DNA from: Usitatibacter palustris
Lineage (GTDB): Bacteria > Pseudomonadota > Gammaproteobacteria > Burkholderiales > Usitatibacteraceae
DNA length: 64,000 nt
Reading direction: 5' to 3'
Assembly (NCBI RefSeq): GCF_013003985.1
Contig: NZ_CP053073.1
Span: forward strand, 3,410,001 to 3,474,000
The notes under the pieces are model-generated. The model saw nothing but the letters and a program-made list of their open reading frames with translations. It was not told the DNA's origin and ran no database searches. Of this stretch, positions 1 to 8,647 are shown piece by piece. The position numbers and the translations under genes were made by a program. Within the stretch, counting starts at the first letter, position 1. The number at the start of each line of letters is the position of its first letter.

Positions 1-384
1 GAAGCGCGTCTTCTTCTCGAGGCCGAGGATGCGGATGGCCTCCAGGACGCGCAGCGCCCCGAGCGCATCGGAGTTGGCCGTGTACTCGGGCTCCTCGAAC
101 GAGACCGCGACGTGGCTTTGCGCCGCGAGGTTGTAGAACTCGTCGGGCTGCACGTTCTGGATCACGCGGACCAGGCTCGAGGAATCCGTCATGTCGCCGT
201 AGTGCAGGATGAGGCGCCTGCCGGTTTCGTGCGGGTCTTGGTACAGGTGGTCGATGCGGTCGGTGTTGAAGAGCGAGGTCCGGCGCTTGATGCCATGGAC
301 CTCGTAGCCCTTGTTCAGGAGCAGCTCGGCGAGGTACGCGCCATCCTGGCCCGTGATTCCGGTGATCAGTGCTTTCTTGGCCAT
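1..384 (-). CDS. gmd: GDP-mannose 4,6-dehydratase (partial, C-terminal part beyond window edge)
   Basis: This gene makes GDP-4-keto-6-deoxy-mannose from GDP-mannose, the first step to GDP-rhamnose or GDP-fucose type donors. Reading on the minus strand from the ATG at 384 gives 128 residues and then leaves the window. The start has the Gmd hallmark: the Rossmann motif [15 protein letters not shown] (about residues 9-23), then [16 protein letters not shown], a GDMTD motif and [15 protein letters not shown]. These match canonical Gmd closely. It lies 25 bases downstream of a second Gmd-family gene on the same strand, so the two are probably one transcript. The catalytic YxxxK is outside the window. 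Confidence 0.93.
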   Translation of the reverse strand, partial: MAKKALITGITGQDGAYLAELLLNKGYEVHGIKRRTSLFNTDRIDHLYQDPHETGRRLILHYGDMTDSSSLVRVIQNVQPDEFYNLAAQSHVAVSFEEPEYTANSDALGALRVLEAIRILGLEKKTRF

Positions 385-409
385 CCCTTAGCTCCAGCTC
401 GGTGTGTCT

Positions 410-1441
410 CTATCCATGGGTCGCAGCGGCACGCAGGCGATCGACTTGCGCCTTCACCATTCGCGTGACCATCTCCTCGAACGATACCGTCGGCTCCCAG
501 CCGAGCCGCGCGCGCGACCGCGAAGCGTCGGCCAGCGTGCACCCGGCGTCGAGCGGCCTCACGAGCCGCGGCTCGCTCACGACATTGTCACGCCAGTCCG
601 CCCCGACGGTGCGATAGGCGACCTCGCACAGCTCGCGCAGCGAGTGGAGCTTGCCCGTGCCGATGACGTAGTCCTCGGGCCGTTCCTGCTGGAGCATCAG
701 CCACATCGCGCGCACGAAATCGCCGGCGTAGCCCCAATCGCGAGACACCTCGAGGTTGCCCAAGCGCAGCTTGCCCTCGCGCACGATCGGCAGCCCCATC
801 TCATCGAGGTCGGGGGAATCCACGATCCCGAGCGCCCGGCACGCCGCCCCGTAGGCGATCTTCTGCGTCACGAAATGCAGGGGACGGCGCTCGCTCTCGT
901 GGTTGAACAGCAGGCCGTTGACGATGAAGAGCCCGTAGCCCTCGCGGTAGATCCGCGCCACCTGGTGGGCGTAGACCTTGGCGGCCGCATAGGGGTTGAC
1001 CGGCATGAAGGCCGAGTCCTCGTCCTGCGGACCGCCGGCCGACGGGCCGAACATCTCGGAGGAAGACGCGTGGTACACGCGGCATTGCGGGCTATTGTGG
1101 CGCACGGCATCGAACAGGCGGACGGCGCCCAGCCCGTTCACGACGAGCGTTTCGGCGGGCGTGTCCCACGAGAGCCCGGGCCGCGATTGCGAAGCCAGGT
1201 TGTAGATTTCGTCGGGACGGGCCGCCTGGACGGCCGAGGAGATATCGACGCCTTCGGCCATGTTGCCGAACAGCACCTCGATGCGATCGGCGAGATGGCT
1301 GGCGTTGTTCGGGCGCAACCAGCTCTCGCGGCGCGCGAAGCCGAAGATTCGGTAGCCCTTGTCGAGCAGCAGCTCGGCGAGGAACGAGCCGTCTTGGCCG
1401 GTAATGCCCGTGATGAGCGCGCGCTTCATGGCCGAGGTCAT
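410..1441 (-). CDS. GDP-mannose 4,6-dehydratase family SDR (divergent Gmd paralogue)
   Basis: A 343-residue extended SDR. Visible features are the NAD(P) motif GITGQDG (residues 12-18), an SSSEMFG segment (126-132), the Y151-x3-K155 catalytic pair, and the Gmd-type signatures LFNHESERR and VSRDWGYAGDFVRAMW followed by a PEDYVIGTG segment. It lacks the [13 protein letters not shown] segment of its neighbour, so it is a diverged paralogue. It may act as a second dehydratase or as the partner 4-reductase for GDP-rhamnose synthesis. The ATG at 1441 is used; the ATG at 1429 (MKRALITG) aligns equally well. It is divergent from the exporter operon and shares a 119-base spacer with it. Confidence 0.85.
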   Translation of the reverse strand: MTSAMKRALITGITGQDGSFLAELLLDKGYRIFGFARRESWLRPNNASHLADRIEVLFGNMAEGVDISSAVQAARPDEIYNLASQSRPGLSWDTPAETLVVNGLGAVRLFDAVRHNSPQCRVYHASSSEMFGPSAGGPQDEDSAFMPVNPYAAAKVYAHQVARIYREGYGLFIVNGLLFNHESERRPLHFVTQKIAYGAACRALGIVDSPDLDEMGLPIVREGKLRLGNLEVSRDWGYAGDFVRAMWLMLQQERPEDYVIGTGKLHSLRELCEVAYRTVGADWRDNVVSEPRLVRPLDAGCTLADASRSRARLGWEPTVSFEEMVTRMVKAQVDRLRAAATHG

Positions 1442-1485
1442 CCGGCGAGAGTGGAAACGGAGGGGTTGGGGTGCAACGACACTGT

Positions 1486-1498
1486 TACAATGATTATA
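1486..1498. promoter_or_regulatory. Divergent promoter region between gmd-like gene and exporter operon
   Basis: The 1442-1560 spacer is locally AT-rich. It holds TACAAT (1486-1491, plus strand, toward wzm) and a perfect TATAAT on the minus strand (1493-1498, toward the gmd pair). Neither has a convincing -35 hexamer at 16-18 bases, so activator dependence or a different start is possible. Confidence 0.4.
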
Positions 1499-1560
1499 AG
1501 TTCAATCCATGCCAAGCCTCCAGACATGGATGACTCGATTCCCCGACACGCTACCCCGCA

Positions 1561-2379
1561 ATGAACTTCCATCCCGCGTCGCCCGCCGGGGCGCTGCGCT
1601 CGCTGCGCGACAACCGCGAGCTCGTCTGGGAACTGGTGAAGCGCGACTTCATCGGCCGCTATCGCGGCTCCTTCGCCGGCGTGGCCTGGTCGCTCTTCAA
1701 TCCCCTGCTGATGCTGGCGATCTACACGTTCGTGTTCACGATCGCGTTCAACGCTCGCTGGGGGCCGGGCACGGCGGTCACGCAGCCCTTCGCGGTCATC
1801 CTGTTCGCCGGCATGCTCGTGTTCAACCTTTTCGCCGAGACCCTGATCCGCGCCCCGACGCTGATCACGAGCCAGCCCAACTACGTGAAGAAGATCGTGT
1901 TCCCGATCGACGTGCTGGCGTGGGTCGTGCTGTGCTCGGCCGTGCTGCACTTCCTCGTGGGCTTCGGCGTCCTGCTGCTGATCGCCGCATTCATCGGCAA
2001 GGGCCTGAGCTTGAGCGTGGTGCTCACGCCCGTCGTCCTGATGCCACTGCTGCTCTTCTCGCTCGGCCTCACCTGGATCCTCGCTTCGCTCGGCGTGTAC
2101 CTTCGCGACGTGCCGCAGGTGGTCGCCGTGCTGGTGACCGTACTGATGTTCGTGAGCCCGATCTTCTATCCGCTAGAAGTGATCCCTGAAAAGTACCGCC
2201 TGTTCCTGACGCTCAATCCGCTCGCCGTTCCCATCGAGCAGTTCCGCTCCGTCGCGCTGTGGGGCAAGCCCATCGACTGGCAGGCATGGGGCCTGTGGCT
2301 GGCGGTCGATGCGATCGTGTTCTGCGCCGGATACTGGTGGTTCCAACGAACGCGCAAGGGTTTCGCCGATGTCCTCTGA
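1561..2379 (+). CDS. wzm: ABC-2 type polysaccharide export permease
   Basis: A 272-residue inner-membrane permease that moves an undecaprenyl-linked glycan across the membrane together with the ATPase encoded next. The N-terminus has the family pattern (LVWELVKRDFIGRYRGSFAG, then WSLFNPLLMLAIYTFVF), followed by about six hydrophobic segments and the conserved YLRDVPQV and SPIFYPLEVIPE motifs of the Wzm/TagG/KpsM family. Length is normal. Its end overlaps the ATPase start by 11 bases, indicating translational coupling. Confidence 0.93.
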   Translation: MNFHPASPAGALRSLRDNRELVWELVKRDFIGRYRGSFAGVAWSLFNPLLMLAIYTFVFTIAFNARWGPGTAVTQPFAVILFAGMLVFNLFAETLIRAPTLITSQPNYVKKIVFPIDVLAWVVLCSAVLHFLVGFGVLLLIAAFIGKGLSLSVVLTPVVLMPLLLFSLGLTWILASLGVYLRDVPQVVAVLVTVLMFVSPIFYPLEVIPEKYRLFLTLNPLAVPIEQFRSVALWGKPIDWQAWGLWLAVDAIVFCAGYWWFQRTRKGFADVL

Positions 2380-3781
2380 CGATCCGGTCGTCGACGTCCG
2401 CGATCTGGGCAAGCGCTACGAGATCTACTCGGCCCCGCGCGATCGCCTGAAGCAGATGCTGCTGCCGCCGCTCGCCCGCGCGCTCTCCCGGCCCGAGCCG
2501 CGCTACTTCCGCGAATTCTGGGCGCTGCGCGACATCTCGTTCCAGGTGAGGCGCGGCGAAACGCTCGCGATCATCGGCCGCAACGGCAGCGGCAAGAGCA
2601 CCCTGCTGCAGATCATCGCCGGGACCATGGCGCCCACCACCGGGGACGCCCGCACGCACGGGCGCATCGCCGCCCTCCTCGAGCTCGGCAGCGGCTTCAA
2701 TCCGGAATTCACCGGCCGCGAGAACGTCTACCTCAACTGCGCGATCCTCGGCCTCACGCGCGAACAGGTCGATGCGCGCCTCGACGAGATCCTGGCCTTC
2801 GCCGACATCGGCGCGTTCGTCGACCAGCCCGTGAAGACCTACAGCAGCGGAATGATGGTGCGCCTCGCCTTCGCCGTGCAGGCGCACATCGCCGCCGACA
2901 TCGTGATCATCGACGAAGCACTGGCCGTCGGCGACGTGTTCTTCGCGCAGAAGTGCTTCGCGCGCCTGCGCACGCTCGTCGATAGCGGCGCGGCCGTTAT
3001 TTTCGTGACCCACGACATGTCCACGGTGACTCAGTTCTGCCGCAGCGCGATCGTCCTCCATGAGGGCCGCCAGTTGTTTCAGGGCGACCCTGTGGCCGCC
3101 ATCCGACGCTACATGCTCATCGGCCGCGAGGAATCATCCTTCTCGCGTGGCAGCAGTGGCCCCGCGGACGAGCCCCCGGAAGCGACGGTTGCGGGTGATT
3201 GGCCCCCGCCGGATGCGCTTGTCCGCGCCCCGGAGGTCGACGTCGTCGAGGGAGGCAGGGCCGAGTTTCTCGGGTGCACCGTGCGCGATGCGCTGGGCCG
3301 TCCCGCGAATCTGTTCGAGATGGGAGACATCGCCGAGTTCTTCTACGACTTCCTCGTGAAGGACGACATCGGCATCCCGGTGGGCGGCATCTCGATCGTC
3401 AACGACAAGAACATCATTGTCCACGGCAAGAATTCCCTGCAGGTCGAACGCGGGCCACGGGGCCCCGTCGGCGCCGGCACGCGCCTGCGATTCCGCCAGC
3501 GCATCGCCCTGCGGCTCACTCCGGGCGAGTACACCGCGGTCATCGGGCTCGCCGCGACGGATGCGACCACCTACGCCAATATCGATGTTCTGCCGCATGA
3601 CGACCTCACGGCACGCACCGAGCGAATTTCCTCGGTGGGCCGCGCTTGCACCTTTGGCGTCGTATTGCGGCGCAAGGGAGTCGCCCTGACGCACCATGGC
3701 CTTTGCGACCTCGATGGCGACATCGCGATGAAGGCCCACCGGCCCGATCCCGGCGGCGAGCGGACGCACGACCGTGGCTGA
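2369..3781 (+). CDS. wzt: Polysaccharide ABC exporter ATPase with C-terminal glycan-recognition domain
   Basis: A 470-residue ATPase partner of Wzm. The N-terminal half has Walker A GRNGSGKS (70-77), the signature YSSGM (158-162), Walker B DIVIIDE (177-183) and the H-loop FVTHD. After about residue 275 comes a long beta-rich extension (segments AEFLGCTVRDALGRP and GISIVNDKNIIVHGKNS) typical of the Wzt C-terminal carbohydrate-binding domain. In E. coli O8/O9a this domain recognises the modified chain terminus, so export here is probably tied to terminal modification. The ATG at 2369 is preferred because it gives the classic overlap with wzm and the upstream codons are not family-like. Confidence 0.93.
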   Translation: MSSDDPVVDVRDLGKRYEIYSAPRDRLKQMLLPPLARALSRPEPRYFREFWALRDISFQVRRGETLAIIGRNGSGKSTLLQIIAGTMAPTTGDARTHGRIAALLELGSGFNPEFTGRENVYLNCAILGLTREQVDARLDEILAFADIGAFVDQPVKTYSSGMMVRLAFAVQAHIAADIVIIDEALAVGDVFFAQKCFARLRTLVDSGAAVIFVTHDMSTVTQFCRSAIVLHEGRQLFQGDPVAAIRRYMLIGREESSFSRGSSGPADEPPEATVAGDWPPPDALVRAPEVDVVEGGRAEFLGCTVRDALGRPANLFEMGDIAEFFYDFLVKDDIGIPVGGISIVNDKNIIVHGKNSLQVERGPRGPVGAGTRLRFRQRIALRLTPGEYTAVIGLAATDATTYANIDVLPHDDLTARTERISSVGRACTFGVVLRRKGVALTHHGLCDLDGDIAMKAHRPDPGGERTHDRG

Positions 3782-5093
3782 GCTGCGCCTCGACGAGTGC
3801 ACGGTGGAGCCGGCCTCCATGGTCGATCCCGTGGGCCGCGTGTTCCACAGAGAGGGCCGCGTGTTCCGCGCGATATCGCCGCCCTACGGCGCGTTCGTCC
3901 GCGACATCGTGGCGCGAGCCCCGGCGCGTGGGTGGCTCGAGGCCGGGCTCGTACCAACGTGGACGACGGATCTCCAGGTCCAGGGATTCGAGACCGTCGT
4001 CGAGCACAAGCGCATTCCCTTCGTGACGCTGCGCGGCGAGTGGTCGGGCGAGGGCCTGCGGGCCGCAGCGCTATGCATACTCCAACTGCAGGCAGCGCTG
4101 CTGCGAGATGGCCTGTGCCTCAAGGATGCTCACCCGTGGAATGTGCTGTTCGACGGCCCGGTGCCGCGCTTTATCGACTGGGGTTCGATCCGTCCTGCGA
4201 GCGAGCTGAACCGGGAGTTCTGGTACCAGGAGTTTCGGCGCTTCCTGCTCGCCCCCCTTTACCTCTTCTCTCGCGGACGGCACCGCCTCGCCCGCACGAT
4301 GCTGCGCGAGCACAGCATGGGCGCGGGCAACGAGCTCATCGATCTCCCTGCTCTACGGCGCTGGCCGCGCGCGCCGGCGACCCTCTCGGCCGTGAACGAT
4401 CCCTTCGAGCAAGTCGTCGATCGCCTCGCCGACTATGTCGAGCAGCTGCGCTTGCCCGACGTACCGGGGGAATGGGAGAAGTATCCCCAACCTGCGTTCG
4501 AGGGTCTCCGGGACATGTCGCGCCTGCGGCTGAAGGATCGCCTTGTCCACCAGGTGCTGGAGAACGACCCGGGCAAGACCCTTCTCGACATCGGAACCAA
4601 TGGTGGACTGCATGCGCTCATCGGTGTCGCGCTGGGCAAGACCGCGCTCGCGTGCGACATCGAGGAGACGTGCCTCAACCGCCTCTACCTGGGCGCGGCG
4701 CACGCCCAGGCCAACGTGCTGCCGCTGTACCACGACTTCCTCTGGCCCATCGGTGAATCGGGGCTCTTCAACGCCATCCCGGGTGCCATGAGCCGGCTGC
4801 GCTGCGACACCGTGCTGGCGATGGCAATCACGCACCACATCGCGCTCCGGTACCACGTGTCGCTGGAATCCATCGCCGACAACCTGCATCGCATGTGCAG
4901 GCGGCGCCTCATCGTCGAATTCGTTCCCGCCCAGGATGTCCATGTCGCGACGTGGTCGGAGCGCTTTCCGGACTGGTACCGGCTCGAGGTGTTCGTCGCC
5001 GCGCTAAGCAAGCGCTTTGCCGACGTGACGGTGCTGCCCTCCGATCCGGCTCCGCGTGTGGTGCTGGTGTGCGAGGGCGCCCGCGGAGCGTGA
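3774..5093 (+). CDS. Kinase-like / SAM-methyltransferase fusion (NoeA-type)
   Basis: A 439-residue protein with two parts. Residues about 1-220 look like a degenerate protein/aminoglycoside-kinase fold: the loop LKDAHPWNVL carries D118, H120 and N123, and FIDWGS carries D135, the DFG-equivalent. Residues about 250-439 are a class I methyltransferase with motif I LLDIGTNGG (near 268) and a later MAITHH segment. The layout resembles the NoeA nodulation family. WbdD, the O9a chain-terminator, combines the same activities in the reverse order. A GTG start overlaps wzt by 8 bases, so it is coupled to the exporter. A role in capping the glycan end is an inference from this position. Confidence 0.75.
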   Translation: MAELRLDECTVEPASMVDPVGRVFHREGRVFRAISPPYGAFVRDIVARAPARGWLEAGLVPTWTTDLQVQGFETVVEHKRIPFVTLRGEWSGEGLRAAALCILQLQAALLRDGLCLKDAHPWNVLFDGPVPRFIDWGSIRPASELNREFWYQEFRRFLLAPLYLFSRGRHRLARTMLREHSMGAGNELIDLPALRRWPRAPATLSAVNDPFEQVVDRLADYVEQLRLPDVPGEWEKYPQPAFEGLRDMSRLRLKDRLVHQVLENDPGKTLLDIGTNGGLHALIGVALGKTALACDIEETCLNRLYLGAAHAQANVLPLYHDFLWPIGESGLFNAIPGAMSRLRCDTVLAMAITHHIALRYHVSLESIADNLHRMCRRRLIVEFVPAQDVHVATWSERFPDWYRLEVFVAALSKRFADVTVLPSDPAPRVVLVCEGARGA

Positions 5094-5122
5094 TCGCGCA
5101 CGGTCGGCCGGCTATCCGGTGA

Positions 5123-5128
5123 TAAAAT
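5123..5128 (+). promoter_or_regulatory. Possible -10 element in 92-base gap before methyltransferase
   Basis: TAAAAT stands about 57 bases before the next ATG, in the only real gap of this operon. No clear -35 is visible. It may be an internal promoter. Confidence 0.25.
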
Positions 5129-5185
5129 TGCCGCACTTTTCACTCTTCCGCCGCCGGACCCCTCGCGGTCGTCCTGCGCGCATCC

Positions 5186-6016
5186 ATGAAGGAAGTCCTG
5201 CTCGACGCTGATCGTGTGCTGGCCGGCTACGACGCGGTCGCACGAATGTATCCGTTTGTCCCTTCGCTCAGCCACTGGCGCGCCTGGGAATACGCGGCCT
5301 ACCAGCGCTATCGGATCGCGGGCTCGGTCCTCGACCTGGGCTGCGGCGATGGCCAGTACTTTCGCCTGCTGTGGCCCGACGTGCGCGACGTCACCGGCGT
5401 CGATGCGAGCGAGCCTGTGATCGAGTTGGCCAGGCGTAGCGGCGTCTACACCCGCGTCCATCACGCCTTCGCGCACGAGCTTCCGGTCGCGGACGCGTCG
5501 GCCGACGCCGTGTTCGCGAACTGCTCGCTCGAGCACATGGACCACCTCGACCAGGTCCTCGCGGAAATACGTCGCTGCCTGGTTCCGGGCGGGACGCTCC
5601 TGTGCAGCGTCGTGACCGATCGCTTCCTCAGCTGGTCCGTGCTGCCGATGCTGGTGCGCGAAGCCGGTGGGGAAGCGCTCGCGCGCCAGGCGCTCGACCA
5701 GTTCATCGCGTATCACCATCTCGTCAATCCGCTCACCGTCGGGCAATGGCAGCGCCGCTTCACGGAAGCGGGCTTCACCGTGGAGGAGCACGTGCCGATC
5801 CTGCCCCTGTACAACAGCGGCCTCTTCCTGCTCGCCGACGGCGCCTGGCACGTGAAGCAGGGCGATGGCGAGTTGGGCGACTCCCTCTACCGGGCGTTCT
5901 CGGCGAACCCGGGCTTCACCGCGGCCTTCCGCCTCATCGTGGAAGGCCTGCTCCGGATGGAAACCGATTGGCGTACGGGCAGCGGCGCCGTCTTCGCGGT
6001 CCGCAAGGCGCACTGA
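5186..6016 (+). CDS. Class I SAM-dependent methyltransferase
   Basis: A 276-residue Methyltransf_11-type enzyme. Motif I is VLDLGCGDG (near residues 48-56), followed by the acidic end of beta2 (TGVDAS) and the post-motif NCSLEHMDHLDQVLAEI; LVPGGTLL marks motif III. The C-terminal third (FIAYHHLVNPLTVGQWQRRF and onward) is a substrate-side cap seen in glycan-locus methyltransferases. The substrate is probably a sugar hydroxyl but cannot be read from sequence. The stop codon shares a base with the next start (TGATG). Confidence 0.82.
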   Translation: MKEVLLDADRVLAGYDAVARMYPFVPSLSHWRAWEYAAYQRYRIAGSVLDLGCGDGQYFRLLWPDVRDVTGVDASEPVIELARRSGVYTRVHHAFAHELPVADASADAVFANCSLEHMDHLDQVLAEIRRCLVPGGTLLCSVVTDRFLSWSVLPMLVREAGGEALARQALDQFIAYHHLVNPLTVGQWQRRFTEAGFTVEEHVPILPLYNSGLFLLADGAWHVKQGDGELGDSLYRAFSANPGFTAAFRLIVEGLLRMETDWRTGSGAVFAVRKAH

Positions 6017-7629
6017 TGGTCACTCGTTGCTGGTGCGGAACCCCGACCACGGGCGTCTTCAACAAGGAGTACGGGGCCTGTCCCGCCTGCGGGGGACTCG
6101 TGCTGCTCGACCTCTCGGTTCCCGGCCGCAAGCCCGTCGTCGACGACGAGAAGGATTTCTACGGAAAGCAGTACTGGCTCGCGCACCAGGCGGGCGACCT
6201 CGGAAATCCGGACATCCACGCCCGCGCGCGGAGCGACCTCACCGAGCGGAACCTGCACTGGCTCGCGGCCATCCTCGCCTACAAGCTTCCCCCGGCGGCC
6301 ATCGTGGAAGTCGGCTGCGCCCACGGCAGCCTCGTCGCGCTCCTGCAGATGGCCGGCTTCGACGCCGCGGGCAGCGAGATGAGCCCGTGGGTCGTGGAGT
6401 ACGCACGCAAGACCTTCGGCATCCGCATGCACGTCGGACCGGTCGAGTCGCTGGCGGTCGCGCCCGGCAGCCTCGATGCGCTCGCCATGATGGACGTGCT
6501 CGAGCATCTTCCCGACCCGGCGGCGACGCTGCGCCGGTGCCTCGCCCTGCTCAAAACCGATGGCGTGCTCGTCATCCAGACTCCGCAGTACCGCGAAGGC
6601 GTGACGCACGCGCAGATGCTCGCGTCCGCCGACCCGTTCCTCGAGCAGCTCAAGCCCGATGAGCACCTGTATCTCTTCACCGATCGCGGCCTGCGCAAGC
6701 TCCTCGTCGACGTCGGTGCTCCACACCAGTCCTTCGAACCCGCGATCTTCGCGCACTACGACATGTTCGTCGTCGCGAGCCGCAAGAAGGTCGTTCGCCA
6801 CGCGCAAGCGGATATCGACGAGGCCCTCCTCGCCTCGCCCGGCGGGCGCATGGTCCTCGCCCTGCTCGACCTGCGCAAGCGCGAGACAGCGCTCTTCTCC
6901 GAGCTCGCCAGCGCGAGGAGCGACATCGAGTTCCTCAAGCAGAAGGCCACCACGCAGGTGGGCGGCGCCCCGGCGGCTGACTTCTCCTTCGTCGAGGCCG
7001 ACCGGGTTGCACGCGGCCACGTCATCGAGAACCAGGGCCAGCGCATCTCGCAGCTGGAAGCGGAGGTGCACCAGCGGCTGGGCGAGCTGAACGTACTCCA
7101 CGACGAAGCCGAGGCGCTGCGCAACGAACGCAACCTGGTTTCGGCGCAGAAGGACGACCTGCAGCGCAACTTCGACTTTGTCGAGGCCGACCGCATCGCG
7201 CGGGGCAACGTGATCGAGCAGCAGGGACAACGCATCTCCACGCTCGAAGGGGAGGTCCACCGGCGCCTCGAGGAGCTCACCTCCCGCGAGACCCAGGCCG
7301 CAGCGCTCCGTGCGCAGGTCGAGGCGCTCAAGAGCGAGCGCAGCGCGCTCGAAGGGCAGAAGGCCGACACGCAGCGCAACTTCGACCTCGTGGAGGCCGA
7401 TCGCCGCACACGAGGGAGCATGATCGAGCAGCAGGCCCTGCGCATCGCCGAGCTCGAGCGCGAAGCGAACACTGGGGCGCAGGAACTCATGACGCTCGGC
7501 AAGGCCTTCGACGTGCTAAAAGGCGAGCATGGCGACCTCGGCCGCCAGCTCGGCGTGCTGGAGCAGGCCGCCGCGCGGGACCGCTCACGCTGGTGGCACC
7601 GGCTGGGCAGGAAGCTCAAGCTGCTCTAG
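6016..7629 (+). CDS. Methyltransferase with zinc-ribbon-like N-terminus and long coiled coil (possible chain-length ruler)
   Basis: A 537-residue protein. Residues 4-28 hold paired cysteines (CWCG, CPACGG), perhaps zinc-binding. A class I methyltransferase follows with motif I VEVGCAHGS (near 98) and MMDVLEHLPDP. From about residue 285 to 520 the chain is strongly coiled-coil. It contains three copies of a unit starting F-x-x-VEADR-x-x-RG at residues 323, 386 and 456. The spacings are 63 and 70 residues, exactly 9 and 10 heptads. The protein ends in a basic, tryptophan-containing tail (RSRWWHRLGRKLKLL) that could lie on the membrane. Coiled coil plus methyltransferase plus membrane tail recalls WbdD, the O9a length ruler. 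The ATG at 6016 gives a one-base TGATG overlap. Confidence 0.8.
   Translation: MVTRCWCGTPTTGVFNKEYGACPACGGLVLLDLSVPGRKPVVDDEKDFYGKQYWLAHQAGDLGNPDIHARARSDLTERNLHWLAAILAYKLPPAAIVEVGCAHGSLVALLQMAGFDAAGSEMSPWVVEYARKTFGIRMHVGPVESLAVAPGSLDALAMMDVLEHLPDPAATLRRCLALLKTDGVLVIQTPQYREGVTHAQMLASADPFLEQLKPDEHLYLFTDRGLRKLLVDVGAPHQSFEPAIFAHYDMFVVASRKKVVRHAQADIDEALLASPGGRMVLALLDLRKRETALFSELASARSDIEFLKQKATTQVGGAPAADFSFVEADRVARGHVIENQGQRISQLEAEVHQRLGELNVLHDEAEALRNERNLVSAQKDDLQRNFDFVEADRIARGNVIEQQGQRISTLEGEVHRRLEELTSRETQAAALRAQVEALKSERSALEGQKADTQRNFDLVEADRRTRGSMIEQQALRIAELEREANTGAQELMTLGKAFDVLKGEHGDLGRQLGVLEQAAARDRSRWWHRLGRKLKLL
6982..7488 (+). repeat. Three coiled-coil repeats inside the methyltransferase gene
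   Basis: Units start at 6982, 7171 and 7381 with the shared core VEADRxxRGxxIExQxxRI. Unit 1 is 63 residues and unit 2 is 70 residues, the extra seven being one whole heptad; unit 3 is truncated. Copy changes therefore keep the coiled-coil register. Confidence 0.85.
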
Positions 7630-7654
7630 CCAGGGCGAACCGGGGACAAGAAAA

Positions 7655-8647
7655 ATGCAGACACCTAACTTCGAACAATCAGGTTGGGCCCGCGTGGACA
7701 TCAGCGCACCCGCCCAGGCGCGGATCGCCGAGGAGTTCGCGGCGGCCGGCGTGGCGATCGAAACGCTCGACATCAGCGACTACACCTCGGGATTCAGCGA
7801 GTGGCGCACGCTCGCCGAGTACGGGGGCGCCTACAAGAGCTACGCCGGGGACCTCGACTACTGCGTCCTCGAGAAAGCGCTCGAGCACTACCTGAGCGTC
7901 GTCGTCGCCGGCCCGAAGTCGGGCATGACCGCCGTCGATATCGGCAGCTGCCAGTCGGTGGTCCCGACGATCCTGCGGCGCGTGTACGGCGTGCGCTGCC
8001 TGGAGCAGGACCTCTCCTACCCCGCGGGCGTCCACGGCGACCGCGTCGGGAGCAGCGCGGACAGCATCCCGCTCGCGGACGGGTCGGTGGATTTCATGAC
8101 GCTGCACTGCACGTTCGAGCATTTCGAGGGCCACGCGGACTCGGGCTTCGTCGCGGAATGCGCGCGCCTGCTCGGCCCTTCGGGCCGCGTGGTGATCCTG
8201 CCCCTGTACCTCAACGCCACCCATTGCAACGTCACGGGCATCACCGATCCGTCGGCCCGCGCGCAGGTCACCTGGGACCCCGACGCCGAGTACTTCTGCG
8301 AGATTCCCGAGTGGCAGAACCGGTTCGGCCGGCACTATTCCGTTCGCGCCGTGCTCGATCGCGTCATCGCCCCCGCCTGGCGCGCAGGGCTCCATGTGCG
8401 CCTCGTCAAGGTGGTGAACTGGAGCGCGGTGGACCCCAATCTCTGGCTGCGCTGGATGCTGATCCTCGAGCGTGCGCCGACGGCCGGCTCGCTGCCGGCG
8501 GCACAGCCCAATGCGCCGCACGAGTTGAGGGCCCTGCTCGACGAGGTGCGCGGACTGCGCGAGGCGGCGGCCGCGCAAGCGGCGCGCACCGAAACGCTGG
8601 GCCGCCGCATCGAGGACCTGATCGCCCGGAGTCCGAAGCGCTCCTGA
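7655..8647 (+). CDS. SAM-methyltransferase-like protein with short C-terminal coiled coil
   Basis: A 330-residue protein. A methyltransferase fold is suggested by VDIGSCQSVVPTIL (degenerate motif I, near 92), GSSADSIPLADGSVDFMTLH and TFEHFEGHADSGF, then a GPSGRVVIL strand. Motif I lacks the usual glycine-rich GxGxG, so activity is uncertain. The last ~40 residues (LLDEVRGLREAAAAQAARTE and onward) are a short helical coiled coil, which might pair with the longer coil of the upstream protein. The ATG at 7655 is chosen as the first methionine after the previous stop. Its stop overlaps the next ATG (TGATG). Confidence 0.7.
   Translation: MQTPNFEQSGWARVDISAPAQARIAEEFAAAGVAIETLDISDYTSGFSEWRTLAEYGGAYKSYAGDLDYCVLEKALEHYLSVVVAGPKSGMTAVDIGSCQSVVPTILRRVYGVRCLEQDLSYPAGVHGDRVGSSADSIPLADGSVDFMTLHCTFEHFEGHADSGFVAECARLLGPSGRVVILPLYLNATHCNVTGITDPSARAQVTWDPDAEYFCEIPEWQNRFGRHYSVRAVLDRVIAPAWRAGLHVRLVKVVNWSAVDPNLWLRWMLILERAPTAGSLPAAQPNAPHELRALLDEVRGLREAAAAQAARTETLGRRIEDLIARSPKRS

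Noticed and set aside
3774..4450. Kinase-like region as an antibiotic phosphotransferase
   Set aside because: Position, fusion to a methyltransferase and operon context point to glycan or lipid substrates; only the generic kinase loop is shared.
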